From NCBI RefSeq assembly GCF_002813775.1, contig NZ_CP020371.1, positions 124,001 to 188,000 on the forward strand: a stretch of DNA of 64,000 nt. The letters run 5' to 3'. The position numbers and the translations under genes were made by a program. This document shows, piece after piece, positions 19,471 through 27,857 of the stretch (its first letter is position 1; the number at the start of each line of letters is the position of its first letter). The notes under the pieces are model-generated. The model worked only from the letters and a program-made list of their open reading frames with translations, was not told where the DNA came from and did not search any database. The stretch is from Candidatus Thiodictyon syntrophicum. Its GTDB lineage: Bacteria > Pseudomonadota > Gammaproteobacteria > Chromatiales > Chromatiaceae.

Positions 19471-19872
19471 GTGCATGCGCTGAACATCTTACATCACTGC
19501 CTGGCCCCGCTGCTGGCGCATATCCACCGCCGCCGCCTGGCGACCTTGCTGGAGGCGGTGGCCGCGAGCGTCTCCGGTCCGCAGCTGACCCTCACGGACA
19601 TCGGGCGGCGCTGCGCCGGGTCGGCGCGGCTGCACCACAAGATCAAGCGCGCCGATCGCCTGCTCGGCAACACCCGGCTGCAGGGCGAGGCGCGCACGGT
19701 CTATGGCGCACTGTGCCGGATCTGCCTCAGGCGTATCCGCGAGCCGGTGATCGTGGTCGATTGGTTGGACCTGAAGGCCGACCAGTCGTTGCATCTCTTG
19801 CGCGCCTCGCTGCCGGTCGGGGGCCGCGCGCTGACCCTCTACGGGTCTGATCAGGATACGTGCAAAGATTAG
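19471..19872 (+). pseudogene. Truncated IS4-family transposase
   Basis: The first 125 or so residues resemble the N-terminal part of IS4-family transposases, including the helical GSARLHHKIKRADRLLGN segment and the start of the catalytic domain (REPVIVVDWLDL, first catalytic Asp). Homology stops at GRALTLYG, where the terminal inverted repeat of a Tn3-like element begins at 19841. The last residues come from that element. The remainder of the transposase is not found on the far side of the insertion, so the gene was cut and its 3' part lost. It cannot transpose by itself. Confidence 0.85.
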
Positions 19873-19988
19873 TAATCTCGCCTTGAGTTTGCCAGGCCGT
19901 TAGCGCAAACCACTGAAAGAAAAGATATGTACCGATTGGCAAGCGTCGCCGCCGAGGCTGGTACTGCGAATCGAGCCGGCGGCCGAGT

Positions 19989-20784
19989 TCAGGTCACTGA
20001 TTCGTGAACCACCCGTTGGACGGTGCTGACACCCACCCCGAGTTCGGTGGCGATCTTCTTGATTCCTTTGCCCTGTTGGCGGGCCACCCGGATCGCTTGC
20101 TCCACGCGGTCAGGCGTGCGCGGCCGGCCCAGCCGTTTACCTTGTGCCCGGGCCCGCTCCAAGCCCGCCTTCACCCGCTCCTGGATCATGGCGCGCTCGA
20201 ACTGCGCGAACACCCCACACATCTGGAACATGGCGGTACCGCAGGGGTCGTGGTGTCGATCCCTTGCTGGTGCAAATACAGATCAACGCCCTTGGCCTGA
20301 AGGTCCGACAGCAGCGCCATGAGTTGTTGCAGGGATCGCCCGAGCTGGTCGACTGACTAGTTCTACTTTGTCACCTTAATTCGGTGGCGCTGAGTGCAAG
20401 GATACGGATATTTCGACCAATCCAGCATAAGGCGTTATAAATCATATATTTGCAATTAATGCAGCGAGTCGAGCGCCAGATTCTATTTTGAATAGGGGAT
20501 ATTTTCCCCGTCGATAATATTAATATAATCAAAGCGTTGGACAAGGTGACAAAGTAGAACTAGGCCATTAACAGGTCAAGCTCGCGCCGCAGGATGGCGC
20601 GGTAGAGCCGGTCATAGGCCGGGCGCCGATCGCGGCCCTTCGCCCCGCTGACGCCGTGGTCGACGAACTCCTCGACGACCTGCCAACCCATGCGCGCGGC
20701 CACCGCGCGCAGTTCCCGCAGCTGATTGTCCGGCGTCTGCTCGCCCGTCGAGACCCGCGCGTAGATCGCCACTTGCTTCATCAT
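19989..20784 (-). pseudogene. Tn3-type serine resolvase, broken by MITE insertion and a frameshift
   Basis: The N-terminal part (20564-20784) starts MMKQVAIYARVSTGEQ, with the catalytic serine in YARVS, and runs to LDLLMA, where a 207-bp MITE interrupts it. Past the MITE the frame continues as SVDQLGRSLQQLMALLSDLQ, then loses one base near 20240 (expected TTTPAGTAMF). It resumes as MFQMCGVFAQFERAMIQERV and the C-terminal helix-turn-helix (GIKKIATELGVGVSTVQRVV). All parts of a roughly 200-residue resolvase are present but cannot be made as one protein. Its function would be cointegrate resolution for the surrounding Tn3-like element. Confidence 0.9.
20357..20563. mobile_element. 207-bp AT-rich MITE with 21-bp perfect terminal inverted repeats
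   Basis: The ends 20357-20377 (CTAGTTCTACTTTGTCACC...) and 20543-20563 are exact reverse complements over 21 bases. The interior is far richer in A and T than the neighbours and encodes nothing. It lies inside the resolvase gene after LDLLMA. The outermost CTAG or TA may belong to a target duplication, but the pre-insertion codon (expected Trp) does not reconstruct cleanly, so the duplication is not settled. A nested insertion within a Tn3-like element gives the relative order of events. Confidence 0.85.
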
Positions 20785-21132
20785 GCCCTCCAGCCTATAC
20801 CAGAAAACACTTGGTTTTTGTACTCTCTTGCCGATATTTTTAACTATCTGATTTTATTAGTTTGGTGGATGCCGCTTTCGGGGGTGTTTTCCGTACCCGC
20901 TGCGATGCCACCCCCGGCACACCGAAGTTACTAAATTTTGCACGTATCCTGATCAGACCCGTGGTGCGGATAGCGGGTGCTGGTCGCGCCGGTGGCGCCT
21001 CGCCCCCGGGGGTCGCCGTGAATAGCGTACCGTGGTACATACCGCGTAATTACATACTAACCAGGCACCGGCGCCACGGCGGCGCCGGCCGCCCCCTACC
21101 CGTGATAAGCCCGGCTTATCCCGCCCAGGGCC

Positions 21133-21303
21133 TCAAAAGGCCCGCCCGGACCCACTAACGGCCTGTGACCCGCCCTTCATGACCATGGCCGTCTGGAGAT
21201 CGGGCGCTCCCGAAACGGCCGTGAGGATAATGTGCACGGCCTGGCGGAAGGGACGGTAGTCCGGGTTCTGCTCGACCCACTCCCGGGTCGCGATCTGCTC
21301 CAC
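21133..21303 (-). pseudogene. abiEii: AbiEii-type toxin, only the N-terminus left
   Basis: Directly after the antitoxin stop a GTG opens a frame reading EQIATREWVEQNPDYRPFRQ and reaching MVMKGG, which matches the start of AbiEii nucleotidyltransferase toxins (family motif MKGG followed by Ala/Leu-rich sequence). It then runs into unrelated sequence and stops after 56 codons, so the GSx10DxD catalytic motif and everything downstream are missing. The toxin is dead; the antitoxin is orphaned. Confidence 0.75.
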
Positions 21304-22224
21304 TCACGCCTCCTCGGCCTCGTCGATGTTGATGGACAGACACCAGGTCTCGGAGAACCGCGGGCTGTAGCCGGCCTGGGCGTAGAGCTTGCGGGAACCG
21401 CCCCGTTGGGCGAAGGTCCGCCAGACCTCGAAGGTCGGATGGGTCAGATTGAGACGCTCGGCGAGGACGTAGCCCGCCCGCACCTTGTCGATGTTGGTCC
21501 CGTGGCGGTCGATCTCGTCGACGATGAGGCGCAGATAGCGCGGCGCCTGTTCGGCAAAGAGGTCTAGCACATGGTAGATGCCGCCGCACAGATCGGGTTC
21601 GCGGAGCATGTCGAGAAAGGTCCGCCCGATGGTGGCGACGCGGCGCGGCTTGCCCTGCACGGTCACGTAGGCCCCGGGGTCGCAGTGCGAGCTCGTGTGG
21701 ACGCTCAGAATCTTGCGTTGAATCTTGTCGAGCCGCAGGCGGCGCAGCGGCGGGAGTCCCGCCTGGAGATAGGCCGCGAGGCCCTCGGCCCCGAGGTCCT
21801 TCTGCATCCTCTCGGTGGCTAGCCGGCCCCATTGGGACTGGGGCAAGGAGGTCACGAACAGCAGCTTGGGCAGACGGTCGGTGAGACCGTGGTACTCCAT
21901 GGCGGTCAAGTGCGAAAGGTAACAGAAGGGGTCGACACAGCAGATGATGTCCTCCGCCGCCGCCTGGTCCTGACCCAGCACGACAAAGACGTCCTTGTTG
22001 GGGACATCCTTGGTGCGCTGGAGGATGCCGTCCGTCACCAGGCCACCGAGCAATCGGGTGTAGTCGGCGCGTTCCGGGACATCCTTCTGAAGTCGGTCCA
22101 GGGGCTCGCCGCGGTAGGTCTTCGCCTGGTAGAGGCGAAACACCAGGCTACCCAGATGGTAGTCGGTCACGACCGGCTGGTGAAGACGGCCGATTTCCAG
22201 GGCGATGGCGGTGCGAAGCTCCAC
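21304..22224 (-). CDS. abiEi: AbiEi-type antitoxin/transcriptional regulator (type IV TA)
   Basis: A 306-residue protein starting at GTG 22224. It has an N-terminal winged-helix region (YTRLLGGLVTDGILQRTKD), then the middle domain typical of AbiEi (CYLSHLTAMEYHGLTDRLP) and a C-terminal antitoxin domain. AbiEi binds inverted repeats in its own promoter to repress the operon and blocks the AbiEii nucleotidyltransferase. A perfect inverted repeat and a TATAAT box stand just upstream, in line with autoregulation. There is no good ribosome-binding site and the GTG is about 12 bases after TATAAT, so the message may be leaderless or nearly so. The partner toxin is truncated. Confidence 0.8.
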   Translation of the reverse strand: MELRTAIALEIGRLHQPVVTDYHLGSLVFRLYQAKTYRGEPLDRLQKDVPERADYTRLLGGLVTDGILQRTKDVPNKDVFVVLGQDQAAAEDIICCVDPFCYLSHLTAMEYHGLTDRLPKLLFVTSLPQSQWGRLATERMQKDLGAEGLAAYLQAGLPPLRRLRLDKIQRKILSVHTSSHCDPGAYVTVQGKPRRVATIGRTFLDMLREPDLCGGIYHVLDLFAEQAPRYLRLIVDEIDRHGTNIDKVRAGYVLAERLNLTHPTFEVWRTFAQRGGSRKLYAQAGYSPRFSETWCLSINIDEAEEA

Positions 22225-22239
22225 TTGAATAGATTTATT

Positions 22240-22280
22240 ATACTAGGTCTATATGTCCTGAGGACATATAGACCTAGTAT
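22240..22280 (-). promoter_or_regulatory. Promoter/operator of the abiE operon: perfect 19-bp inverted repeat
   Basis: Arms 22240-22258 and 22262-22280 (TACTAGGTCTATATGTCC and its complement) are separated by TGA. On the minus strand TATAAT overlaps the inner arm end at about 22236-22241. An upstream alternative is TTGACA (about 22284-22289) with TATATG 17 bases away inside the repeat. AbiEi proteins are known to bind inverted repeats in their own promoter, which fits this position. Confidence 0.75.
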
Positions 22281-22517
22281 TGAGAAATGTCAAGATTTAG
22301 TCTCAGAAGACCGATGGTGCTCGATTGTCGGTAGTCCGGCAGGCTGCGTCCCCGACACCCGATCGCCGCGGATCGGCCTCTCGGTGCCCCGTACGGCACC
22401 GATCGCCATGCCGCCCCAACAGGCCCACGCCGTCCTGCAGGACGGCCGACTTGCCAACGCCAGCAACAGGCTTAACTCCTGGTGCGAGTTGGAGGTGCGT
22501 AGCTCTTGTGCTGCTGG

Positions 22518-22757
22518 TCAGTCATCGTCGCGGTGGGTCGTCAGGCGGGTCAGGTCGCCCGCACCGTCCACCTCGGCCTGGAATTCGATCGGGCGGCAGC
22601 AGACCGGGCAGTCCTCGATGTAGCGCTGGCTGCCGGCGGAGCAGTCCACCAGGGTCGCGAACTCCTCACCACAGTAGGGACATTCAACGCTTCGATCGTC
22701 CAGCATCGCCGGCTCCGCGTGGGGGACAAGGACAGGAACAGGTCCGGCATCGCTCAC
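22518..22757 (-). CDS. CPXCG-motif cysteine-rich protein
   Basis: A small protein (79 residues from 22757, about 61 from the internal Met at 22703). It has two cysteine pairs, CPYCGE and CPVCCRPI, separated by about 30 residues (FATLVDCSAGSQRYIEDC), the signature of a family of about 60-residue zinc-ribbon-like proteins common in Gammaproteobacteria. The internal start MLDDRSVECPYCGEEF gives the usual family length. Function is unknown; metal binding is inferred from the Cys pairs. It stands alone between mobile debris and the integrase remnant. Confidence 0.85.
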   Translation of the reverse strand: MSDAGPVPVLVPHAEPAMLDDRSVECPYCGEEFATLVDCSAGSQRYIEDCPVCCRPIEFQAEVDGAGDLTRLTTHRDDD

Positions 22758-22862
22758 CGGGCTGCCGGGGTGGGTCGCTCGCCACGTCGCGGATCCCGAC
22801 CCATGAACTGGATGCCAATCACCGACCCTTCAAGCGCGTCGGGGACTGGTCGCGCGCTGGCG

Positions 22863-23666
22863 TCAGGTCGTCTCCCGCTCCGCCACCAGCATGGTCGCTG
22901 GCCCCTCCCCTGCCAGGCCCAACTCGATGCGGTGACGGCCGAAGGCGTCGGCGCGCTCGATGTAGCGCATGGCCGAGGCGGGGTCCTTCCAGCCCACGTA
23001 CTCCATCAGGTCCTTGACGTCCCACTGGTGGGCGTTGGCCCAGGTCGCGAAGCCGCGGCGCAGGGAGTGGCCGCTGTAACGATCGGGTTCGGCTACGCCC
23101 GCATCGGTGAAACGTTTGCGCAGCACGGGCACCAGACTGTTCGGGTGGAAGCCGGTCGTACCCAGGTGCCCGTCCGGGCCGATGCGCCGGAAGACCGGTC
23201 CATCGGTCAGGCCCGCCGCGTCGATCCAAGCGACGTAGGCCGCGACCGGGCACAGGCGCGACAGCGCCGCAACCTTGAAGGTGGTGCCCTGCGCGTGCCG
23301 ATCGGTCTTGGTGCGGGGCAGGTAGAGCGTCATCCCCTCGCCGGGCACCGCCTCAATGTCCTGTATGCACAGGCGGCTCAACTCGTCGCTGCGAAAGGCG
23401 CGCCAGAAACCGAGCAGGATCAAGGCCCGATCCCGCGTGGCGCGCAACCATCCCGCCCGCTCGCCAGGCGCACTCGCCCGGGCGATCTCCGCCGCAAGCC
23501 AGGCGTCGATGCGCGTCAGTTCCGCGAGCGGCAACGGCAGAGCGCGCTGCGCGCGGGCGGGGTGCAGTGCACCGATCCCTTTGAGCACCCGACGCACCAG
23601 GGGTGCTTTGGTCGGATCGACAAACCCCTGATCGCGATGCCACTGGGCGAGCGCGGCCAGGCGCAG
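22863..23666 (-). pseudogene. Tyrosine recombinase/integrase, N-terminally truncated
   Basis: About 268 residues of a phage-type integrase. The end of the SAM-like core-binding domain is present (LRLAALAQWHRDQGFVDP), as is the complete catalytic domain: Arg in GFWRAFRSDELSRL, Lys in RTKTDRHAQG, HSLRRGFATWA (H-x-x-R), and the nucleophile Tyr in ASAMRYIER, with Trp at the usual His/Trp position in VGWKD. The frame stays open upstream but is no longer integrase: it is the antisense of a kfrA-like coiled coil. No good start codon exists near the break, so the N-terminal arm and half of the core-binding domain have been lost. The gene probably drove entry of an island at this place. Confidence 0.82.
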
Positions 23667-24533
23667 CTTGAGCGGGATGACGAGCAACTGCTGAGCGCGA
23701 CGCTGCGCACCGCGGTCGCCGGACTGTCGCGTCAACTGCACGCGCAGGCGTGCGCCCTGGTAGAGAACGCTGAGTCGCGCCATGCGGCCGAGGCGAGCGC
23801 ACTGCGCGCCGACAGCGTGCGCCTGCAACGGGCCCTCGCCGACGTCCAGGCGCAGGCCGGGCAGCTCGGCGAGGCGCTCGCCAGCGAGCGCGCTGCCCAT
23901 GCCGCGACCCACGAGGCCTTGCAGGCGGAACGGGTCCACGGCGCGGCGCTCGGCAACGAGAACGGGGCCCTTGGACTGCGGCTCGCGGAGCACGTTGGGC
24001 ACATTCAATCCCTGGAGGATAAGCACCGGCACGCGCGCGACGCCCTGGAGCACTACCGGCAATCGGTGAAGGACCAGCGGGATCTCGACCAGCGCCGCCA
24101 CGAGACCCAGGTGCAGCAGGTCCAGGCGGAATTGCGCCAGCACGCCCAGACCTTGGTCGCCAAACAGGACGAGGTGACGCATCTGAGCCACGACAACGCC
24201 CGCCTGGCCGCCGAACTGACCGAGGCCCGCCGTGAACTGCGCGCGGCACAGCAGACGCTGCGCGAGACCCAGCGGGCCCGAGACGGCCTCGTCGCCGTGC
24301 AGGCGCGCCTGGAGGCCGCCCACGCAACGCTGACCGAGCAACTGATGCTCGCCGAGGCCGCGCGCCAGGCGTTGGTTGCCGAGGAGCGTGCGTTACAGAC
24401 GCGGGCCGCCACACAGGAGGCCAGCGCCCGCGGGCTCCAGGCGCGGCTCGACGCGCAGGAGTCTCTTTACACGGACCTTACGCGGCGACTCGACGGTCTG
24501 GACCTGCGCTTCGCCGCGGGGCCGCGGTCATAG
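23661..24533 (+). pseudogene. kfrA: KfrA-like plasmid protein, N-terminally truncated coiled coil
   Basis: About 290 residues of almost continuous alpha-helical coiled coil (Ala, Glu, Arg, Gln heptads such as LRQHAQTLVAKQDEVTHLSH and LTEARRELRAAQQTLRETQR), ending RLDGLDLRFAAGP. This matches the long C-terminal coil of KfrA, a plasmid DNA-binding protein whose N-terminal helix-turn-helix domain precedes the coil. Here that DNA-binding domain is absent. The coil begins exactly where the oppositely oriented integrase loses its own N-terminus, and there is no Met near the junction. It is a relic of plasmid stability or segregation functions. Confidence 0.75.
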
Positions 24534-24569
24534 TCACTGACCCTAACTGGCGGTCCTTGCCCCAGGCCA

Positions 24570-25271
24570 TCAATTCTGGGGGGCGCCGACGACCGCATGG
24601 ATGTCACGGCAGTGGCGGACGAGCGTTTCATGCTCATCGACGAACCGCTTTAAGGGTGTCGCGATTTCGTAGAAATGGATGTTGGCAGTGAAGCCATAGA
24701 TGTTGGCGTCGATGCTGGTGGGCGTGTCGCCATGTGCGTAGCCATGGGTCGGAATAAGATCGCCGAGCACCGCCAGATCGGCCAGTCCGCGCGCCATCGC
24801 GTCATCGGGTTCGTAACGGCCGATGCCCTGGAAGTAGTAGCGCTGGCGGTTGAATTCCTTGGCCTTGAGCAGATCGTCGTCGGTCAGGCTCGGGTGTTCG
24901 CGTTTCAGTGCCGAGCTGAAAGCGGGCCAGTACCGCTCGTCCTGCCAGCGTGAATACGACATAACCCAGTAAAGATCGCCCAGCATGCGGGTAATCAGCA
25001 GGTTCGTGTTGCGCTGCGAGCGGGTGAGCGCGGCATCGATGGTCAGGCCATGCTTGCGGATGAGATAGGCAATGATGGTTTCGCTGTCCCCAACCGCCTC
25101 GCCGTCATCGACGATGTAGGGGAGTTGGCCGCGCGGCGCCGGCGATGAGTCGAAGATGTGCGCCTGCTCGAATGGTAGCCCGGCGAGCCGCAGGAATGCG
25201 TAAACCTTCAGCCCATAGGGATTGTTGTCGGCCACACCGAACAGCGACGGGAAAGAATAAAGCGTCAGCAT
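24570..25271 (-). CDS. Glutathione-S-transferase-fold protein (Fax/metaxin-like)
   Basis: A 233-residue protein with a thioredoxin-like N-terminal GST domain (LTLYSFPSLFGVADNNPYGL; GQLPYIVDDGEAVGDSETII, where the Pro and the Asp-Ser-Glu segment are the usual glutathione-site positions) and an all-helical C-terminal domain (RGLADLAVLGDLIPTHGYAH). It is closest in style to the failed-axon-connection/metaxin-like branch rather than to classical detoxifying GSTs. The substrate is unknown. No operon partner: the next genes are on the other strand or across long gaps. Confidence 0.88.
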   Translation of the reverse strand: MLTLYSFPSLFGVADNNPYGLKVYAFLRLAGLPFEQAHIFDSSPAPRGQLPYIVDDGEAVGDSETIIAYLIRKHGLTIDAALTRSQRNTNLLITRMLGDLYWVMSYSRWQDERYWPAFSSALKREHPSLTDDDLLKAKEFNRQRYYFQGIGRYEPDDAMARGLADLAVLGDLIPTHGYAHGDTPTSIDANIYGFTANIHFYEIATPLKRFVDEHETLVRHCRDIHAVVGAPQN

Positions 25272-25578
25272 CGGGCATTCTCCGTGGTAGAATCAGGTCG
25301 CGATGGCAATGGACGATGGCGTGATTGAACCGGGCGGTCATGGTGCCCTGCGCAGTCGGTGAGCAGGTCGTTGCTCTCCGCCCCCAACTGTGCCCTTGAT
25401 CGCTCCAAGCCAAGGGGCGCCGGCCGCGGCGAGGGCGACGCCCCACCGCCACTGTACTGCACGCCGCGGCACCCAGGCTGAGCCAGGCGATTGTCTTCCC
25501 CCCGTCAAGTGTTTGGTTTCCCCCGCGCAGGCCCTCGCAACGGCGGCAGGCGGGGCCGTCATGGCGTAGGATAGGCCC
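25272..25578. other. Divergent intergenic region
   Basis: It separates the GST-like gene (minus) from the exported protein gene (plus) and must carry both promoters. No convincing ORF, hairpin or repeat was seen. Confidence 0.4.
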
Positions 25579-26049
25579 ATGAAAACCGCCGTGCTCGTCG
25601 CCCTCCTCCTGTGCTGCGGACTGCTCGCCGCCGCCCCGCTGCAGGTCGGTTCCCCACTGCCTGCCCTAAAGCTGAAGGACCAGCACGATGCGCCTCAGGC
25701 CATCACCGCCGACACGCGCTATCTGATCTTCGTCGCCGAACGCGCCCCCGCGGCGCTGGCCGAAACCGCCCTCGACGGCCAGACCATAACCACACTGGCG
25801 AGCGCGCACGTACGCTACGTTGCCGACATCAGCGCCATGCCAGGGATCATTACCACGGTCATCGCGCTGCCGAAGATGCGCAAGCGACCCTACCCGATGC
25901 TGTTGGGACGCAGTGCTGCGGAGACGGCCATGCTGCCGCGCGAGCCGGCCAAGGTGACGCTGATCGAGGCGCAGGGTGGGATCATCACGACCGTGCGGTT
26001 CATCGCCGACGCCCTTACCTTACGCGCAGCACTGGGGCTTACGCCTTAG
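25579..26049 (+). CDS. Exported thioredoxin-fold protein without CXXC
   Basis: A 156-residue protein with a short signal peptide (KTAVLVALLLCCGLLAAAP). Mature sequence starts LQVGSPLPALKLKDQHD, the opening of the peroxiredoxin/TlpA-like thioredoxin fold, but the CXXC motif is absent and no other Cys can serve. The conserved middle (VRYVADISAMPGIITTVIALPKMRKRPYPM) recurs in a family of small periplasmic proteins of proteobacteria whose role is unknown and which databases sometimes mislabel as dehydrogenases. It is a monocistronic gene. Confidence 0.8.
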   Translation: MKTAVLVALLLCCGLLAAAPLQVGSPLPALKLKDQHDAPQAITADTRYLIFVAERAPAALAETALDGQTITTLASAHVRYVADISAMPGIITTVIALPKMRKRPYPMLLGRSAAETAMLPREPAKVTLIEAQGGIITTVRFIADALTLRAALGLTP

Positions 26050-26147
26050 TGGGAAGCGTACAGCGACGCTGGCCATCAGCCCCAACGCTGAGTCGGCGCG
26101 CGGGCCAGGGCGGTGGCGCGCGTGGTCGCTCCGCCGGGCAGACCGGG

Positions 26148-26558
26148 TCAGGGGGCTTCGCCGCGGGCCGCGCGAGCGGACCCTTCGGCCGACTGCGCGC
26201 CACAGAGAGCGCGCACGAGTCCCATCAGCTCATCCAGGTCGCGGCAGGCCCGCAGGCGCTGGGCGTCGATGCACAGGGTCGGCTGGCCGTCCCCCAGACA
26301 CAGGACCGCCGGCAGGGTGACCGCAACGTCCGGGAAGCGGGCATGCAGCTCATCGCGGTGCAGAAACTCGCAGTCGGCATCCAGGGTGTCGAGAAAGGCA
26401 CGCCAGGCGCGCCGCTCCTGAAACCAGCCGTAGGTCACCTTGCAGAGCACGCATTGGTAGGTCTGCGGCGACAGGATCTTGTGCGCCGCATCGGCCAGGG
26501 TGTTGAACAGACCGGTGTCGGCGTTGTAGACGAAGAGAAGCCGCGGGCGTGCATTCAT
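26148..26558 (-). CDS. Conserved hypothetical protein
   Basis: A 136-residue protein opening RLLFVYNADTGLFNTLADAA, with KILSPQTYQCVLCKVTYGWF containing a Cys pair (CVLC). The N-terminal beta strand and CxxC recall a thioredoxin-like fold, and the same opening occurs in uncharacterised bacterial proteins. No function is assigned. Its start overlaps the stop of the upstream hydroxylase gene by 4 bases, so it is the last gene of that small operon. Confidence 0.72.
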   Translation of the reverse strand: MNARPRLLFVYNADTGLFNTLADAAHKILSPQTYQCVLCKVTYGWFQERRAWRAFLDTLDADCEFLHRDELHARFPDVAVTLPAVLCLGDGQPTLCIDAQRLRACRDLDELMGLVRALCGAQSAEGSARAARGEAP

Positions 26559-27373
26559 GGCCGGTACGCCGGTGCGGCCCTGGTCCCAGGCGGCGGTCCC
26601 GGCGGCAACTCCGCCAAAAAGGGGATGGCAAGCAGCCGCAGCGGACGCTGCCAGGTGTCGCCCGCGAAGCGGCCGATGCCGAACCGGATCAGCTGGGTGT
26701 CCTCGCGCAACCGCAACGATCCGAACAAGCGGTCCCAGAAAGAGAAGATGGTGCCGTAATTGGAATCCGTCTCGACCCGGATCGCCGAGTGGTGCACGCG
26801 GTGCATGGAGGGCGGGACGATGAGCCGCCGCAGCCCCCGCTCGAGGTGCACCGGCACGGCCAGATTGCTGTGATGCAAGAGGATCACGGCGACCATGACG
26901 GCCTTGTAGAGTACGAAGGTCTCAAGGCTCATGCCGAGGGCGACGATCACGGGCAGGTTCGCCAGGCCCGACAGCAGGATCTCGCCGGGATGAAAGCGCA
27001 GCGCCGTGGTGCAGTCCATGGCCGGGTCCGTGTGATGGGCGCGATGCAAGCGCCACAGAAAGGGGATCTGGTGATTGGCGCGGTGCCAGGCATACATCCA
27101 CAGATCGAAGAGCAGAAAGCTGATCAGGGCGCCGCCGAGCCCGCCGGGGTCGAGGCGCGCGCACAGCCCCCAACCCTGCTCGCTGCCGAGACGCAAGGCC
27201 CAAAGCAGGAGCGGTGCCAGCGCCGCACCGACCACGCCGCTGGCGATGGCCAGAGCAAGATTGCGGGCGCCATGGACATAGCGCCGGTCGCGGGCCTGGT
27301 AATAGGGCTGGACACCCTCGGCCACAAAGAGCCCCGCCAAGACGGCGAGGCCGACCCACAGGTCGAGCGTCAT
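26555..27373 (-). CDS. Membrane fatty-acid hydroxylase/sterol-desaturase family protein
   Basis: A 272-residue integral membrane protein with four or more hydrophobic helices and the di-iron histidine clusters of the family: WHRANH, LHRAHHTDP and MHRVHHS. Members use a di-iron centre to hydroxylate or desaturate lipids. The bacterial substrate cannot be told from sequence; hopanoid, carotenoid or fatty-acid chains are options. The start overlaps the stop of the upstream glycosyltransferase remnant (ATGA) and its stop overlaps the downstream hypothetical gene. Confidence 0.9.
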   Translation of the reverse strand: MTLDLWVGLAVLAGLFVAEGVQPYYQARDRRYVHGARNLALAIASGVVGAALAPLLLWALRLGSEQGWGLCARLDPGGLGGALISFLLFDLWMYAWHRANHQIPFLWRLHRAHHTDPAMDCTTALRFHPGEILLSGLANLPVIVALGMSLETFVLYKAVMVAVILLHHSNLAVPVHLERGLRRLIVPPSMHRVHHSAIRVETDSNYGTIFSFWDRLFGSLRLREDTQLIRFGIGRFAGDTWQRPLRLLAIPFLAELPPGPPPGTRAAPAYRP

Positions 27374-27768
27374 GCCGCATCACCCCGTGGGAGCGCGCCG
27401 CGTTGCCGTTCATAGACGGCCGCGAGGCGTGCGGGCGGGGCGCCAAGAAAGAAGCGTGCGAGCAAGAGGCCGTTGGCCAACTGCTGGCGCGCCGGCCCGT
27501 GGGCCAGGAAGCGGCTGGCCGAGGTGGTCACCGCGCTCGGCAGCTTGGCGATACGGCTGCACTGGTGGCTGCACTGGCGCACGCGGCGGGCCAGTTCCAC
27601 GTCCTCGAACAGCGGCCAGTCGGGGAAGCCGCCGACGGCCTCGAAGAGGTCGCGCCGGATGGTCATGGCCTGATCGCCGAAGGTCGTCAGCCGCGACTCG
27701 AAACGCGAGATCCAGGCATAGGCGTCGAGCAGCCAGTGGCGCTGATCGAGTCGGTTGCGGCCGGCGAC
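27370..27768 (-). pseudogene. Glycosyltransferase family 2, C-terminal remnant
   Basis: About 130 residues match the C-terminal part of small family-2 glycosyltransferases (TFGDQAMTIRRDLFEAVGGF, WPLFEDVELARRV, then KLPSAVTTSASRFLAHGP). The normal protein is near 230 residues and starts with a nucleotide-sugar fold that is missing here. Conserved sequence begins only at about 27765, just after the terminator of the next gene upstream. A short in-frame tandem duplication (CSHQCS) disturbs the conserved RRV-to-RIAKLP segment. The frame could still be translated from an upstream start, but the catalytic donor-binding half is gone. Confidence 0.75.
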
Positions 27769-27810
27769 GGTCGACCTACGTTTGTCGGCCGCCACATCTC
27801 ACCAGCGCAC

Positions 27811-27836
27811 AAAAAAGGCGGCTCGCGCCGCCTTGT
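27811..27836 (-). terminator. Rho-independent terminator
   Basis: Read on the minus strand, GGCGGCGCGAGCCGCC forms a short tight hairpin followed by six T. It lies about 25 bases after the stop of the 36-residue membrane protein. Confidence 0.85.
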
Positions 27837-27857
27837 TCAGTCCCACAGAACCCATGG

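Larger units (their letters stand above)
19841..20962. mobile_element. Tn3-like non-autonomous element (resolvase only) bounded by inverted repeats
   Basis: The segments 19841-19866 and 20937-20962 are identical inverted repeats of 26 bases (starting ACGGGTCTGATCAGG read inwards), and weaker match continues for about 14 more bases, giving roughly 40-bp ends as in Tn3-family transposons. Inside is only a serine resolvase gene, itself broken; no tnpA transposase is present. It inserted into or beside an IS4 transposase. I could not see a 5-bp target duplication, so one flank may have been deleted or recombined. Tn3-derived elements lacking tnpA can be mobilised by a related transposase in trans. 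Confidence 0.8.

Noticed and set aside
19171-19476. A 101-codon minus-strand ORF before the giant ATPase
   Set aside because: No RBS and no protein-like pattern, and it overlaps the start of the IS4 remnant.
22506-24533. A continuous 675-codon plus-strand protein including the coiled coil
   Set aside because: Its first two thirds are antisense to the integrase; only the part after about 23661 is KfrA-like.
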